The position numbers were made by a program, and so were the translations under genes. Of a DNA stretch of 64,000 nt, positions 1 to 11,455 are shown in pieces. The notes below the pieces were generated by a model, which worked only from the letters and a program-made list of their open reading frames with translations, searched no databases and was not told where the DNA came from. Within the stretch, counting starts at the first letter, position 1. Each line of letters starts with the position of its first letter. The stretch is from assembly GCA_905147135.1 (NCBI GenBank), contig LR990044.1:10978122-11042121 (forward strand). Direction: 5' to 3'. Origin of the DNA: Blastobasis lacticolella. Its lineage: Eukaryota; Arthropoda; Insecta; Lepidoptera; Blastobasidae.

Positions 1-228
1 GGAATCGGCGCAAAAAAATTAAATTATAGCCAATACGGGCAGGAAAATTAAGATTTAGATAAGTGCGGTGACTGTTACAGCCGCGAATGCGATAGTTTAG
101 TCTCCCTAGTATATTCACACCCGAATACTCGAATGTCTCTTAATTTTAAGGACTCGTTGGATATCATGCTATCTCTTTTGAATGTCAAAGATTTGAAAGT
201 GCTCTTAAAGTTAAGAAGCATTACAGTA

Positions 229-525
229 ATAATCATCTTAGCGTTAATGTCCCGGTTATGCTCTCTAGGACGAGGGCCCAGGGTCCGCCTTGACCATGAT
301 CTACGATTTGGCGATCAGGTTATTACAGTGGAGCGACTACCATCTACCTCCGTAACCCTGCTACCAGGGGAACCTGACCTGCAGGCCACACCACGATGCC
401 CTCCCCCACCGCAAGAGCACCGGCCAGAATCCAACCAATGCACACAACCCAGAAAAGAGTCGCGGCCCACGGCCGCAGCCGGACTCGAACCCGGCACCTC
501 TCGCTTACGTGTCGGATACTCACAC
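229..525 (-). mobile_element. SINE-A copy with 18-bp target-site duplication
   Basis: tRNA-derived SINE on the minus strand. The body (complement of CCGGGACATTAACGC-type 3' end) lies at the left and the B-box region (GACTCGAACCC) at the right. It is flanked by an 18-bp direct repeat with one mismatch, ttaagaagcattacagta at 211-228 and ttaagaagcattccagta at 526-543. The A-box part of the head is missing and a piece of the body near 382-392 is deleted compared with the 21.6 kb copy. The TSD shows an insertion primed by a LINE-type enzyme (inference). Confidence 0.85.
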
Positions 526-820
526 TTAAGAAGCATTCCAGTATTCGGGCGTAAGTAGGGTATAGCTGTAGTGATTATTTACTGTGTTTATACCTAATAG
601 CACAAGTAGCCCTTAAGAACGTGTAAATAGCGAAGTGACAATGTTCATTTTGGGATCCATAATCAAACATGTTTAGTGTTTACATCGCTTTAGTGTCGCA
701 TCGGGCATTTTGTTCGAGGACGGTCAAATAGGTATGACTTGATTTCTCCGTCTAAACTTAAGATTGAGATAATAGTTGCTTGCTCTACATTTGGTTAGTT
801 TTTTTATTTTATACTGAAAA

Positions 821-1102
821 GCGTCGCTGGCCTAATGGTTATGGAGTCCGACTCGTAAGCGAAAGATATGACGTTCGAATCTCTGTGCCGCCATGTACCA
901 ATGACTCTTTACTGAGTACATTGTAGCGACTGAATGTTTAACAATGACCAATCTTGTCAGGTTTCCCTGTTGACAGGTTCACGCAATTCAGATGGCAGTA
1001 GCTCAACTGTAATAACAGGATCTGCCAAAATTCTGGATCATGGTTAAGGCGGATCGCGCCCTCGTGTGAGCCCTACCGGGACATTAATGGCAAGATGATT
1101 TA
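821..1102 (+). mobile_element. SINE-A copy, diverged, with tRNA-like head
   Basis: Starts GCGTCGCTGGCCTAATGG (A-box region), with a degenerate B box (acgttcgaatctc) near 872. It then follows the SINE-A body to AAGATGATTT at about 1102. There are many substitutions and an internal deletion, so this is an old copy. A repeat B copy follows within about 15 bases. Confidence 0.8.
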
Positions 1103-1115
1103 TTTTATTACTACA

Positions 1116-1190
1116 CACTACGGCCACGGCAAACAGGCAACCGGCCCACCTGTTAGAAAGTGGTTATCACCACATATAAATGTCAATCCT
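1116..1190 (+). repeat. Repeat B copy, partial
   Basis: Matches the pattern GGCAAACAGGCAAGCGGGCC...CACCTG.TGGAAAGTGGT.ACC seen at 11.34 kb. This copy is diverged (aaacaggcaaccggcccacc) and its 3' part is lost. The family is a widespread short lepidopteran repeat in my recollection. I cannot assign it a database name. Confidence 0.6.
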
Positions 1191-2177
1191 ATACGTCTTG
1201 GGCCTCCCGCGGGAATCTTATCTGATACCACCAGGTTTAGGCGCCTTTTTCTCATATACCTATGAGGCTTAATATTTCTACTACTTATTATTACATTATT
1301 ATATTGTATTTCTATCAAATAACGAGTTCGCTTTCGGTTTCCTTATTGATAGTAGATTTTGTTGACATACCTACAGTAGCAGAGATCAGTTATTTCTGTC
1401 TTTAGAAATCAGACATAGAGTCGCGGATAGAACCTTACGGAAGGAAGCAACAAATACATAATATAAATGTCACGTCAAGGTTAATTGATGATTTATTAAT
1501 GATATAACAACAGCTTGTTTGCCACCTTAATGGTATAAAAATCAACAACATTAGGTATTCCTAATGTTGTAATTATGCTTCCGATCCGGTCAATGTTAGT
1601 ATAGTATGAATGTTTATGAAAATTAAGCTTGCCTGATTCCCCATATTTAAATTTTTGAAATCTATTCATATAAAAATTATTCGTTATAGCAATATATTTA
1701 CATATTTTGCATAAGATGTTTGCGTTGGAAATACCTACAAATTACAAAAGAAAAATTAAAAGAAGATGAAAATATAAGAAACAGCAAACCGTCGTTTCCA
1801 TAGAGTAGGATTTTGGTATGAACAAAAAGACAGATGCCAGTATTATTGGGACAAGATGCTGAAAATATATAAATAATAATAAACTAACCTATTTCATCAT
1901 TGACACGATAACTAGAAGAAGAATGTTGTCTGTTCAACTAGCTAGTAGGTTAAAGTATTAGTAATATTTTTATTCACTTTCGTTACAATCAATTAGTAGC
2001 CAATATTTTAAATATTATTATGGTTAGAAGATATACTCTGCCTACGCATTATATTCAAAATAAGAGAGCCTTGACTTCTGTTACTCGTAAAAGATAAAAC
2101 GGACAGTTTATATAAAGCGAGGTTCTTATCTCAAGGTAACGAGGTAGGGAGCTATATATGACCCGTTTAAATTAGGA
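1191..2177. other. AT-rich sequence, no gene seen
   Basis: No recognisable coding sequence or repeat. It contains one perfect 11-bp hairpin with a 4-base loop at 1545-1570 (acaacattagg / cctaatgttgt), of unknown meaning. Confidence 0.5.
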
Positions 2178-2290
2178 TATTTTTAGGGTACCGTAGAAAA
2201 ACAAGGAATCCTTATAGTTTCGCCACGGCCGTCTGTCTATCCGTTCGCGGATAACTCAGGACGAGAGCTGAAATTGGGTATTGTTGTACA
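2178..2290 (+). repeat. Fragment of the TTTTTAGGGTTCCGTA dispersed repeat
   Basis: The stretch tttttagggtaccgtag, then cttatagtttcgcca, then a gtctgtctatccgttcgcgg segment and gctgaaattgggta matches, in order, a very common lepidopteran dispersed repeat that I know by its TTTAGGGTTCCGTA start. Only one partial copy is present. The transposon class is not resolved. Confidence 0.5.
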
Positions 2291-2636
2291 TATTAATCAT
2301 GCCTATAAAGTTTTTTAATAAAATATTTAAGAAGTAACGACATTGACATAATAATTAACATGATATTACTTTTCTATTGAATTTATATTACTCTTTATTG
2401 CTTTAAGTGCCTTTATAATATCTTAATAGTCTTGTGTTTCACAAATAAAAATAAATGGAATGAAATGTACATTTTCGGGTATCTCTTTTAGCTTAGGTGA
2501 TTTTTTTTTTGGGATTGTAAAGATCAGCGATCCGTTTTCGAAATATGTAGAATTATTCAAAGTAACGAGTAATAGTCGACCAACTTATAAAAAGCAAACA
2601 TTACTAACGGAATAATTTTGACTTAGGTACGTTTAG

Positions 2637-2810
2637 GTCGGGCGACCCAGATATCGCTGGAGGGATGAAGTCCTGAAAGACCTGCACGCACTAGGAATCC
2701 TCGATTGGCAGGAGATGGCGCAGGATAGGGAGAGGTGGCGATCTCTGGTGTCGGAGGCCAAGATCCACTTTGGTTCGCTGAGCCAGCGCAGTAAGTAAGT
2801 AAGTAAGTAC
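2637..2810 (+). mobile_element. LINE ORF2 C-terminal tail with GTAA repeats
   Basis: Frame from 2643 to the TAA at 2796-2798 reads RPRYRWRDEV..., then LDWQEMAQDRERWRSL and ends FGSLSQRSK. This is the typical end of a lepidopteran non-LTR retrotransposon ORF2: a basic R-P-R...RW motif, then A-Q-D-R-x-x-W. The 3' end is a short (AAGT)n tail at 2790-2809. Everything upstream is missing, so this is a 5'-truncated insertion. The same family occurs at 46.2 kb. Confidence 0.75.
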
Positions 2811-3221
2811 GTTTAGGTATAGCTATTGGTAGGTACTAAAAAATCTAAAAATACATAATGAGCATTTCTCATTCTCTGGAACAAACAGCACCCTTAAGAT
2901 CCCTTAAGATCGTTAGGCACCTCAGAGGTGAGCGACGCGGTAGGTCTGGTGCCGAGGGCGATCTTACATCAAACAGCGTGTGAAGCCGCGGGGCACAGCT
3001 CCCAAACAAAAATTCCTATTTAAATTATGACAAGCAAACTACTGAACACAATACAGCACGTGGCTGATACGTCTTGGCATGTTTTAAGTCGCTATCAATG
3101 TCGCCGGCGAACTCTACAATTAGGAATAATCGTCAATCAATTAGAGTTTGAAATACCATGCCGCTTTAGGTAACGGCGCTTATAAGCAGGCAATTCATTA
3201 TTGGTTCATTATATTAATTCA
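2811..3221. other. Spacer with no recognised feature
   Basis: AT-rich, with a short GC-rich stretch at about 2920-3000. It contains the tandem cccttaagat repeat near 2890. Nothing coding is seen. Confidence 0.4.
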
Positions 3222-3856
3222 ATTCAATTCAATTCATTTATTTATTCGTGGTACACAGGTTATGCAGTTGTTACAATTTTAGTAAATGGGTCCTCTGTGA
3301 CCTACCATCGGCATACAAATTTGGAGTTTGTAATTACAATTTAGAATTTATATAATGTCGTATACATTTAACAATATAAAATTAGTCTTAAATAATCATT
3401 ATAAAATATCACTGTTCAATGTCATTATTAATTAAAATGTCAATAGAAGATAGTATCAATAATAATTTGAATGTCAATAAAAATATAATGTCAAAGTAAT
3501 TTAAAAATTATAAACCTCAAATAACTAACAATATTCAAAATGACAACAATGTCAAAAAAATAAAATTTATTATTAATATGTATATAAAACATGTCAAAAT
3601 AATTAAATAATAGTATAAAATGTCATAACATATTCAAAGTCACATTCTTACTATTTATTTATACTCCTTGCACGCCAAAAGAATCTCGTCAATTGTGTAA
3701 AACACCCCTTCAACAAGGAAACTGTACAGTTGTTTTTTAAACTTGTTAAGATTTTCTGCTTGGCGTATAGGTTTTGGGATCGCGTTATACAATTTAGGGG
3801 CCATCGCAAAAACACTCTTATGAAATAAAGCGGTCTTGCATGGATGCAATATATAT
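3222..3856 (-). mobile_element. Jockey/CR1-like LINE: reverse-transcriptase ORF end plus 3' UTR
   Basis: On the minus strand 3849 to 3655 encodes ...VFAMAPKLYNAIPKPIR... followed by LNKFKKQLYSFLVEGVFYTI and DEIL. This matches the C-terminal pattern of LINE reverse-transcriptase ORFs (P-x-L-Y/W-N-x-L/I-P...FK..L..FL....FY..DE.L). An AT-rich segment of about 430 bases follows and ends in a simple-repeat tail (tandem ATTGA units on the minus strand, 3222-3245). So this is a 5'-truncated LINE with its own 3' UTR and tail. The exact clade is uncertain. It is not functional. Confidence 0.75.
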
Positions 3857-3875
3857 TATACGAAGGCATCCACGA

Positions 3876-4134
3876 ATTGGCCATATGGGGTCCGGCAAAG
3901 TCCGGGAGAGAGCACCAACCCCTTACACTCGTGGGTGTCACAAGGCGATAAATGTTTTCGAAGCGAAAGAGTCTACTTAGGCTAGAAAATGGACAGCAGC
4001 GTTTTCCATTGTTATATTTACAACACTGCGATCTCCATCCCGCCTTCCAAGCATGGAGATTTTTGCAATAACCTGCCCTTTCGTGGGAGAGGCCCTAAGT
4101 CCTGCTGTGATTGTTATGGGCTGTGATTCTCCAC
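3876..4134 (+). repeat. Repeat C copy
   Basis: About 255 bp matching the copies at 21.26, 45.72, 47.06 and 56.1 kb. The landmarks are a GTGTGGTGTCCGGCAGAGTA-like start, CACCAACCCCTTACACTC, then AACACTGCGATCTCC, GTGGGAGAGGCCCTAAGTCC and the end GGGCTGTGAT. The end resembles RTE-type LINE 3' tails (inference). There is no coding capacity. Confidence 0.8.
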
Positions 4135-6520
4135 GAATTCAGTTGCTGGTTTGCTGCATCACATTAAATTTTATCTAGTGAAGTATAAAAGATGACAAAT
4201 ATCAAAATTGTGCATAATTACCAATAGCCCATGTAGTCCACTAGGAGAACGAGGTTAAGTACTCCGGAGGGTACTCATCCGGGTGCTGAAGGCGAGGATT
4301 GAAAGATCAAAAATCATGTTAAGAGTACTTTTAGGAGCCCATCAGGAATCGAATTACGAAACGAAACTCTGTAAATAAAATAATTAAATCCATGTCCCGA
4401 ATACACGTATAAAATAAACCTCATGAATGGTGACGTTCTCTTTTGAAAGTCAGATAAAAATAATTTGCATTGAACGATCGCTGTTGGCATTTCGGGAAAC
4501 GTGAGCGTTTCATAAAATACTCAGACATGTCAGGTATTTGACGTATGTATTTACATTAAGGGAAGGGAGTTACGTTTCGGAGAATTATTGCCAATCTTTG
4601 TATTTTAAAGATGGAATTACATCACTGTTTAGTACCATCTGCTAGACTGCGATAGAACCGATAGATAAGGACGACATCAGGCCTAATTCTATTTATACAT
4701 ATCAGATACATACAATCTTGCTAAAGCATTGCTAGCTAGTGCTGTACATGAACGGAACGGAACGTAAAGGAAACGGTTCCTCGGTCCTCTATTAATTATT
4801 TAATGTACTTAATATGTTACGAAACACATTCTAGCGGTTTCAAACGAAAACATTTAAAGAACTTCTAAAAGCCGTTCAGTCTGGTTTCAACCCAGGTTTA
4901 GTGGATTGCGCTGAATTCATAGCTCTTTTAACTTTCTTTGATTTTAACCGAACTGATTGAGTTACACTAAGTTGTTTTTTATGTTTTATTGTATAAAATG
5001 ATATAGGAGCCACAACTTAGGTATATAACTAATCATCTTTCAACCTAAGGACATAGTTCCTCTATCTTAGCATTAAAATTTGATATTTCTAGCGATATGA
5101 AGTCTTTCTTGACAACAAAGTTGCCATCTTATGATGTCACTGTTATTGGAATATCTTGTATTGCAAGCTAGTACCTAAAGCAAAGTTAAATGGGGTGCAG
5201 TGCAGTGGGTGTAGGAATTGCAATATAGCATACTTTAGTTAGATATTACCAACAGTTAGATGCTCTTTTATGCGCAAAGGCTTACGAGTTCGCATTCTGC
5301 TTGGAGCCAATTTAGCACCTACGACATTCTTACACCCCACACATCTAGTAAATATGAGTATCCTAGTCATAGACATTACATTCAAGTCTTTAGTCTAGTA
5401 GAGTAGGAGATAAACCGATAGAGGTTTTGCTAGCACGCTTCAAATATATTTAGTCTATGTAAATTTTTTTTGGTAATCTGTACTAATAGGATATATAGGA
5501 TATAAAGGGAAAAGCTTCGATTATTTGTCGTTTTATTTGTTTTTTTGTACTATATGAATTGTCACAGTATATCTGCCGAAGAACCGGCAACCGATGGAGT
5601 AAATAAGATGAAACTAGTTCAAAGTTACAACTTGGGCGATTTTAAACAGTTGTAGTTTACGAAAATTTGTGAACTTGCCATCCATGTAGAACTAAAGCCA
5701 AAAATGTTGAAAGTCCTTTGAAGCTAACTAGGTTCCCTTTCACGTTAATATTTTTATAGTATCTTCTTCATCGAGTCCGATGCGGAAGTAAAGATTCCCA
5801 GTTCCCAATTCAAAGAAGTCAATTAACACGATCCGGGTTTGGGGAGTTCCCGTTTGAAGCAACCCGTTTAACGGTCATCGCCCAACCGTTAGGCTGAATT
5901 GTCCTCGTGTCGTGTGGGTATCGGATTACTGAAACGGTGGTGCCGGTTGAAGGTCGAACGGCTTCGGCACTTTTTCGACCTTTGTTTGTCTTTCGGTATT
6001 TGTTGTAACACAGGTAAACGTTTGGCTGTTTGTAAAATGGAAGGGTTTTTAATGTTTTAAGCTGTGTCGCTCGGTTAATAGGGATTAGACAATTTATAAA
6101 TGTTGTAGGGGTTCTTTAGCACGCAGGGGCTTTGGTTAATGCACAGGTATTTTTATTATAATAACAATAAATAGTCTTAAATATCTTGTACCAATTTTGA
6201 AGGGACTATAAACTAGATCGGCCTAGTTTGGAAGCTAGAACACAATGCCTACACTTTAAGTAAATTTAATCATTTTAAGTAATTGTCCAATAAATTCTTT
6301 TTTTGTACTATTCCGTGAGAAACGGGCAATAACATCTACGGCGCATTTATCGCAAGCTCGATATCGCTGACTAATATGCCTCTTGCCTATAATTAATTAA
6401 CTGGAACCCAGTAATGCAAACATTGTTGCTTGCCGGCAGAAATAGATAAGGGTCAGTTACACGCATCATTGTGTTGTGATGCATGTAACTGCGTCGTCAA
6501 ATACGCTTAGATAAAAAAAT
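4135..6520. other. Long AT-rich stretch without a gene
   Basis: No open frame or repeat is recognised in about 2.4 kb. A 9-bp perfect inverted repeat (aaggtcgaa / ttcgacctt) lies at 5950-5982. The sequence has no coding-like composition. Confidence 0.5.
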
Positions 6521-6686
6521 CATATCGGCGTTAATGTCCCGGTTGGGCTCTCGCGCACGAGGGCCGGGGTCCGCCTTGACCATGCTCCAGGATTTGGCAG
6601 GTCAGCTAATTACAGTGGAGCGACTGCCGTCTGACCTCCGTGACCCTGCTACCAGGGGAACCTGACCAGATTGGATCATGGTTACA
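6521..6686 (-). mobile_element. SINE-A copy, 5'-truncated
   Basis: Minus-strand 3' half of SINE-A from the GGCGTTAATGTCCCGG end to ATTGGATCATGGTTACA. The head with the tRNA-like promoter is absent. No TSD was found by eye. Confidence 0.8.
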
Positions 6687-7833
6687 TTTCGTACAGCTTA
6701 GATACCTACTAATTGCCTAAAGTGTGGGTACCTGCACAATACTCGTAGTTATGAGTAACTCTAAGCCCGTGAACCCAAGATACGCCCCGGTGTTTACCCA
6801 CGCCATGGGCGTAAGCGACGGTTGTTGGCTTCTTGAGAAGCTATAGTTAAGTACTAACGGTTGTCATGTTACACCGTTATCTTGGTTGTCTGTGAGGTTG
6901 GCTGTGTGACGTTATTCGCGTATGGCAACAGCTTTAGTGCGAATGTGAGAGTTAAGAGTGTAAAAAGATTTGGTGCGAATTTTAATTTGGTACGCGGCAA
7001 GATGATATGATATGCTGATATGGAGAAGGGTTGTCGCATGTAAATGTAAGTGACTTTTTACGGTACAATGCTTAAATTCTTACTAATCTAGATTTAAACC
7101 CTAGATATTATACTTTTGATACTATATTATTAATACCTATCTGGTATTTAATAAAAAAGGTAACGTGTAATAAAATACAAACATAGGTACACATAACGTC
7201 TCGCCTTTTCCAGTAGGGGTGGGCACTAAGCAAAGACTACATTTTTTCCAGTCGCTACGATCCTGACGCTTTTATGCGTAATATGCATTGAACAATATGA
7301 ACACCTTTTTGTTAATATTGTTCAATGCTACCTGAATGTCCACTCAGCCTACCTCGTCGCATTCCCAGAAAGTAACCACTACAAAACCAGAAACAAACAC
7401 AATTAGTAAAATAGCCGTCACCGCCAGGGATCTCGTCCACTCCAACTCTCTAATCACGAAAGAAATGCCCACTAAACTCGCATGTAAACAGTCCGGGAGT
7501 GGATTGATATGTCTGGTGACTGAGAGCAATAGTCCCGGGACAAAAGGGATGTGTTTTTATTCCTCATTGTGCCCCACAAAGGGGCCCAACAATCGCGCAT
7601 TCACTCGGCGACGGTTTAGGGCTGACGCTGGGTAGTTTTTTTTTTCAATTTGTGAGTTTTTAGATTTAAATTGTTTTATGAGGCGGCAAATCTTCTGAGG
7701 GAAAAATTGCTGCGGAAGGCTTCGAAGGCTCTTGTGTTTAGGTTTATATGTCACATTAATGAAGGTTGACCATAATCTTTCGCTGGGGACCCAGAGATTG
7801 GCACCGATTGGCATCTCGTGATGGTATTTTTTA
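6687..7833. other. Unannotated stretch with an open region on both strands
   Basis: A 99-codon frame on plus (7336-7635) overlaps 61- and 85-codon frames on minus. None resembles a family I know and all are probably chance. A 13-bp perfect inverted repeat (cattgaacaatat / atattgttcaatg) sits at 7286-7298 and 7315-7327. Confidence 0.4.
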
Positions 7834-8018
7834 TCTATACTAATACCTATTATGAAGAGGAAAAGTTTGTGAGTTTGTGAAACTACAAATTAATTATGAA
7901 AATTCTTTCACTAATAGTAAACTACATTATGACTTACTATGATATTCTCGAGAGACATAGACCGCTTTTGCATTTACAGACATCCGGACTGCGTGAGCGA
8001 AAACGAGGGGGCTGCTAG
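7834..8018 (+). mobile_element. Helitron-like element, short non-autonomous, degraded
   Basis: Begins TCTATACTAATACCTATTAT after an A, then GAAGAGGAAAAGTTTGTGAG. It ends GGGGCTGCTAG followed by T. This A|TC...CTAG|T structure and the order of internal blocks (AAAATTCTTTCAC, CTACATTAT) match the copy at 58.19-58.38 kb in the opposite orientation. It has no coding sequence. Confidence 0.65.
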
Positions 8019-8508
8019 TTAATTGGAGGTTGCTTCAGCTGTAATACTAAGCTGCTTATCAGCAAAACAGATTGACTGACGGTAACGTTGCTAAAACCTA
8101 AGAATTCGAATTTTTTAATCGATTACGTAATACCCGAGGTGAGAACCCTATTATTATCTCTCTGCACACAGAACGGAATGCGTTGAATGTCTCATTCGTC
8201 TACAGCATTATGAGCTCGGCGGATTTCCGAAGGCTCGCGCTCTGCTATGCGGACCGAATAAAAATTAACACATTACGACATCCTTATTTTGAATAGTTGG
8301 AATAGCACGACAATGCCTTAGTATCGATTTCTTGAACATGAATTCATAAACAGTATCTGTCCCACTGAGTAAAACTACCTACTTACTATGGATTACGGGT
8401 GTTGGTGTGGGAAGTCGAATGGGGCACCAAAGTACCAAATAAAAAAGAAACACCTTAACTTAAAAATTTGATAGCGTCTTTTAAGACTGCCGGCGACCCT
8501 AAGTCAAC
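8019..8508. other. Spacer, nothing recognised
   Basis: AT-rich with no open frames of note and no repeat match elsewhere in the window. Confidence 0.4.
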
Positions 8509-8635
8509 GCAGTTTTCACTAAACTTAGGAATCGTCAAAGTTCTTTCTTATCTCAATTTGGACGTTGCTGATTGGCTGAAAACTAGTTAAGATGAACTTA
8601 AGCCATCCTTATGTTTAGTGAAAACGGTACTCAGT
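8509..8635. mobile_element. Fold-back MITE, diverged
   Basis: The left arm (gcagttttcactaaac...aggaat.g.c.aagtt) pairs with the complement of the right arm (ccttatgtttagtgaaaacgg). Arms are about 45 bp with several mismatches and a short centre. This is a small inverted-repeat element with no TSD that I can define. Confidence 0.5.
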
Positions 8636-8682
8636 CGTGTAGGAGTTTAAATTATTTGAAATCCTATATTATACCTATCCTA

Positions 8683-8893
8683 TCCTACTAATGATATTAT
8701 TACAAATGCGAATGTTTGTAAGTTTGTAAGGCTGGATGTTTGGATGTCGTTGACTCATTCACGCATAAACCACTGAATGGATTTTGATAAAATTTTGCAG
8801 TAATGTATAATGTATAATTGCAGCTTCTAATCCAGAATAGCACATAGCCTATAATTTATCCCGAAATCTAATGTAGTTCCCGCAGCGACGGGT
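8683..8893 (+). mobile_element. Helitron-like element, 5' part (Lep1-like)
   Basis: Starts TCCTACTAATGATATTATTA after an A, then AAATGCGAATGTTTGTAAG, CATAAACCACTGAATGG and ATTTTGATAAAATTTTG, then CATAGCCTATAATTTATCCC and GTTCCCGCAGCGACGGG. The block order matches the short lepidopteran Helitrons often called Lep1. The terminal hairpin and CTAG end are not present. A related 3' half is at 34.1 kb. Confidence 0.7.
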
Positions 8894-9660
8894 CCGGAAT
8901 GTAAAACCGCGTTTCTCACATACAAATCACAGAATCGTAAATTTCCGTGGCGATGGAAGGATCTTAAAATGTCGTAAATAGTTGTTTACTAATTCACAAG
9001 ACAGATGTTAGTTTCTAGGTCATCAAAGTACATCAGCTTAGTTCGCACAGTGATACGTGGGACGGCATTCTAACCATGACACAAAAAGAGGAATGATTTA
9101 TTTACTAGAGACTTTCTTGGGCTTTCTTTATTAAAAATGTATAAACCACCCGTAGGAAATTTCTAAAGTTCCGTAATTGAAGGGGTGTGAGCGGGTAAAC
9201 AAACAGATAGACAGACGCGGAAAATGGCTTTTATTTTATGCTATGAATAAGGAGAATCTGTCTGTATACGCTCAGAAGCAGAAAGCGACTTCCTTCAATG
9301 TTTAATAAGGATCTATATACGTATCCATGAGTTTATCTTTGGCGCTGGACACCTAGATACCATCCTGAACGCAACGGACTCGGACTCGGACGTTCTGTGG
9401 TTCTCAGTACAGCTTTCATCATCATAATCATCATTCTGTCAATCCCGGCTTCAGCCAGGCTCCGCTTTTCTCTGTGCTCTTTCTTCTTCACTTCCCTTAT
9501 TCCCATCAGTATTGTTTTTAAATATAATAGGAAGGTATAGGTTCAGCAGTTAAAAAATATACTATTTGAATAATCGCATGAAAAAGCGTGTTAGTCGGGG
9601 GGTTATAACATGCAACCAAGTGCATGAATCGTAGACATTTTAACGCCCATCTGACGATAA
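8894..9660. other. Spacer with no gene
   Basis: No coding sequence is seen. A tcatcatcataatcatcat stretch near 9420 starts what looks like another dispersed repeat (minus tail), too diverged to define. Confidence 0.35.
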
Positions 9661-9745
9661 ATACTCCTCAGTGCTCCCGAGTACTCCTCAGTGCTCTCGA
9701 GTACTCCTCAGTGCTTCCGAGTACTACTCAGTACAGTCCCGAGTA
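9661..9745. repeat. 20-bp minisatellite
   Basis: About four tandem units of a 20-bp motif (tactcctcagtgctcccgag with one or two changes per unit). The units run exactly 20 bases apart from 9661. The last is shortened. Confidence 0.85.
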
Positions 9746-10625
9746 CAAGGAGTACTTACAGTTACAGTAAGATATATAAAATAATATTAAAAAAGAAAAA
9801 AAAACGGGTGTTTCAACCCTAGGTGCACCAACCATCGCTTCGGTTCCTATACAGCGGATCAGAATGACGTCGACGTCATAAAGCCGTCGGATATCCGGAC
9901 GTTCCGCGCGAGACACTGCGCACATACAACCTCTTTCTAATGTGGCGGGTATTCATCGCTTTATTTACATGTATTATTGTGTATAGGCTGCTAAGATGTA
10001 ATACTGACAGGATTGCAGTACGAGGGTATCTTTAAACTGTGCATAAATATTGCACTAGGAGAGAAAGAATTGCAGATGCAGTGTTCAAATTTCTTAAAAT
10101 TTAGTGTTGGTATTAGGTACAATGCAATAGCATAAGTTCATGGCCACCATAAATAATCATATTCCTTTGCACTTCAATGCAGATGTAAAAGGTTTTTATA
10201 GCATTCATGAATTAAATGTTTACTTATCGTATAAACAAAACGCTGGGGTTAAAGGAGGAGTCCTTTGGGCATAAGGGACAGTAATGCTCCCTTCTTTTAG
10301 CAACCTGATTTTAGCTAAAGATGCACCAAATACCGTCAATGTTACTTAGCGCCAATGGAAAATTGAAGACAGCTTATTTAGTACACAAAACCAGTTAATA
10401 AGAAGCTAATATTGCTAGGGGCGTCTATAGAGACGTTTATTTGTGTTTGGGAATACTTACAGTTGTTAAAATTAAGTATATTGGTAACTTTAAACATATT
10501 TAAGCCAATTACAAGTTTCCGCTTATAGATTAAATGTAGGTATAATCCATTACAAGTTAGGTATAAAAATAAATCCAGAGTAACAAATATACTGATTAAT
10601 AACGCGAAAATTTTTTATACCACTA
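9746..10625. other. Spacer with no gene
   Basis: A GC-richer block at 9810-9910 contains gacgtcgacgtcat and several open frames, none of a known family. The rest is AT-rich. Confidence 0.35.
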
Positions 10626-10825
10626 AGGTGGCAAACAAGCTTACGGCCTGCCTGATGGTAAGCAGTCACCGCAACCTATAACGTTTACAATACCAGGGCC
10701 TTCAAACACGCGTTGCCGACCATGTCAAAACCTTGTCAACCTTTTCTTGAAGAACTCCATGTTGTACTCTCCAGGGACAGCCTCTCCAGGTAGTTCATTT
10801 CACAACCTTAGTGTGCGTAAATAAG
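10626..10825 (+). repeat. Repeat B-related copy, long form
   Basis: Contains GGTGGCAAACAAGC, CCTGCCTGATGGTAAGCAGT and CACCGCAACCTATA in the order of repeat B, then continues with ATGTTGTACTCTCCAGGGAC and TTCATTTCACAACCTTAGTG. It is therefore a longer relative of the copies at 11.1-11.5 kb. Confidence 0.6.
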
Positions 10826-11141
10826 TAATAGTGAGGGCAATAATATTATCTATTAAGCAATTTGAAGTTCTCGTTTCACATACAAGGTGTAAGAAAATCG
10901 ATAATAAATTACAATAAACCAGTCCCGACACGATAAACTTGACCCTGTATTAATATTGTTTATTGCTGTTAAGTGATTACTTAAAGATATTACTAGGTAG
11001 TTTACTTACCAATTTGGTGATGGCAAACTGCGAGGTACTCTTTTTAATCTAGTTTATTTGTTTTTTCCTTACCTGAAACAATATAAAATACATAAGTATT
11101 TGTCTATAAGTATACATGTAGTAGGTAACATAATCCATTCT

Positions 11142-11262
11142 ACGGCATACTGTAGGCAAACAGGCGGGCCACCTGACGGAAAGTGGTCACCGCAGCCTAT
11201 AGACATTAGCAACACCAGTGGTAACGCTAATGCGTTGCCCATCTCTATAATAATACGTATAA
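11142..11262 (+). repeat. Repeat B copy 1 of a close pair
   Basis: catactgtaggcaaacaggc, then GGGCCACCTGACGGAAAGTG, GTCACCGCAGCCTATAGACA, then AACGCTAATGCGTTGCCCA and a TCTATAATA end. It is the same family and orientation as the copy starting 194 bp downstream, but the two differ at many sites, so they are separate insertions rather than a recent duplication. Confidence 0.8.
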
Positions 11263-11335
11263 TAGAATGATAGAGAGGAAAGGAATAAAACTACAGGTAA
11301 ATTCATTACAGCTGGAACAGTATTTGCTTTTTTTT

Positions 11336-11455
11336 TATGCCATACTGTAGGCAAACAGGCAAGCGGGCCACCTGCTGGAAAGTGGTCACCACTGCCTATA
11401 GACATTGGCAACACCAAGAGTATCGCCAATGCGTTGCCCACCTCTATAACACGTT
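11336..11455 (+). repeat. Repeat B copy 2 of a close pair
   Basis: Good reference copy: catactgtaggcaaacaggc, AAGCGGGCCACCTGCTGGAA, AGTGGTCACCACTGCCTATA, GACATTGGCAACACCAAGAG, then ATCGCCAATGCGTTGCCCAC. It is preceded by a T-rich run. It has no coding capacity and no tRNA-type promoter that I can see. Confidence 0.8.

Noticed and set aside
7336..7635. A 99-codon plus-strand gene
   Set aside because: No recognisable motif, and opposite-strand frames are equally open. Chance is the simplest view.
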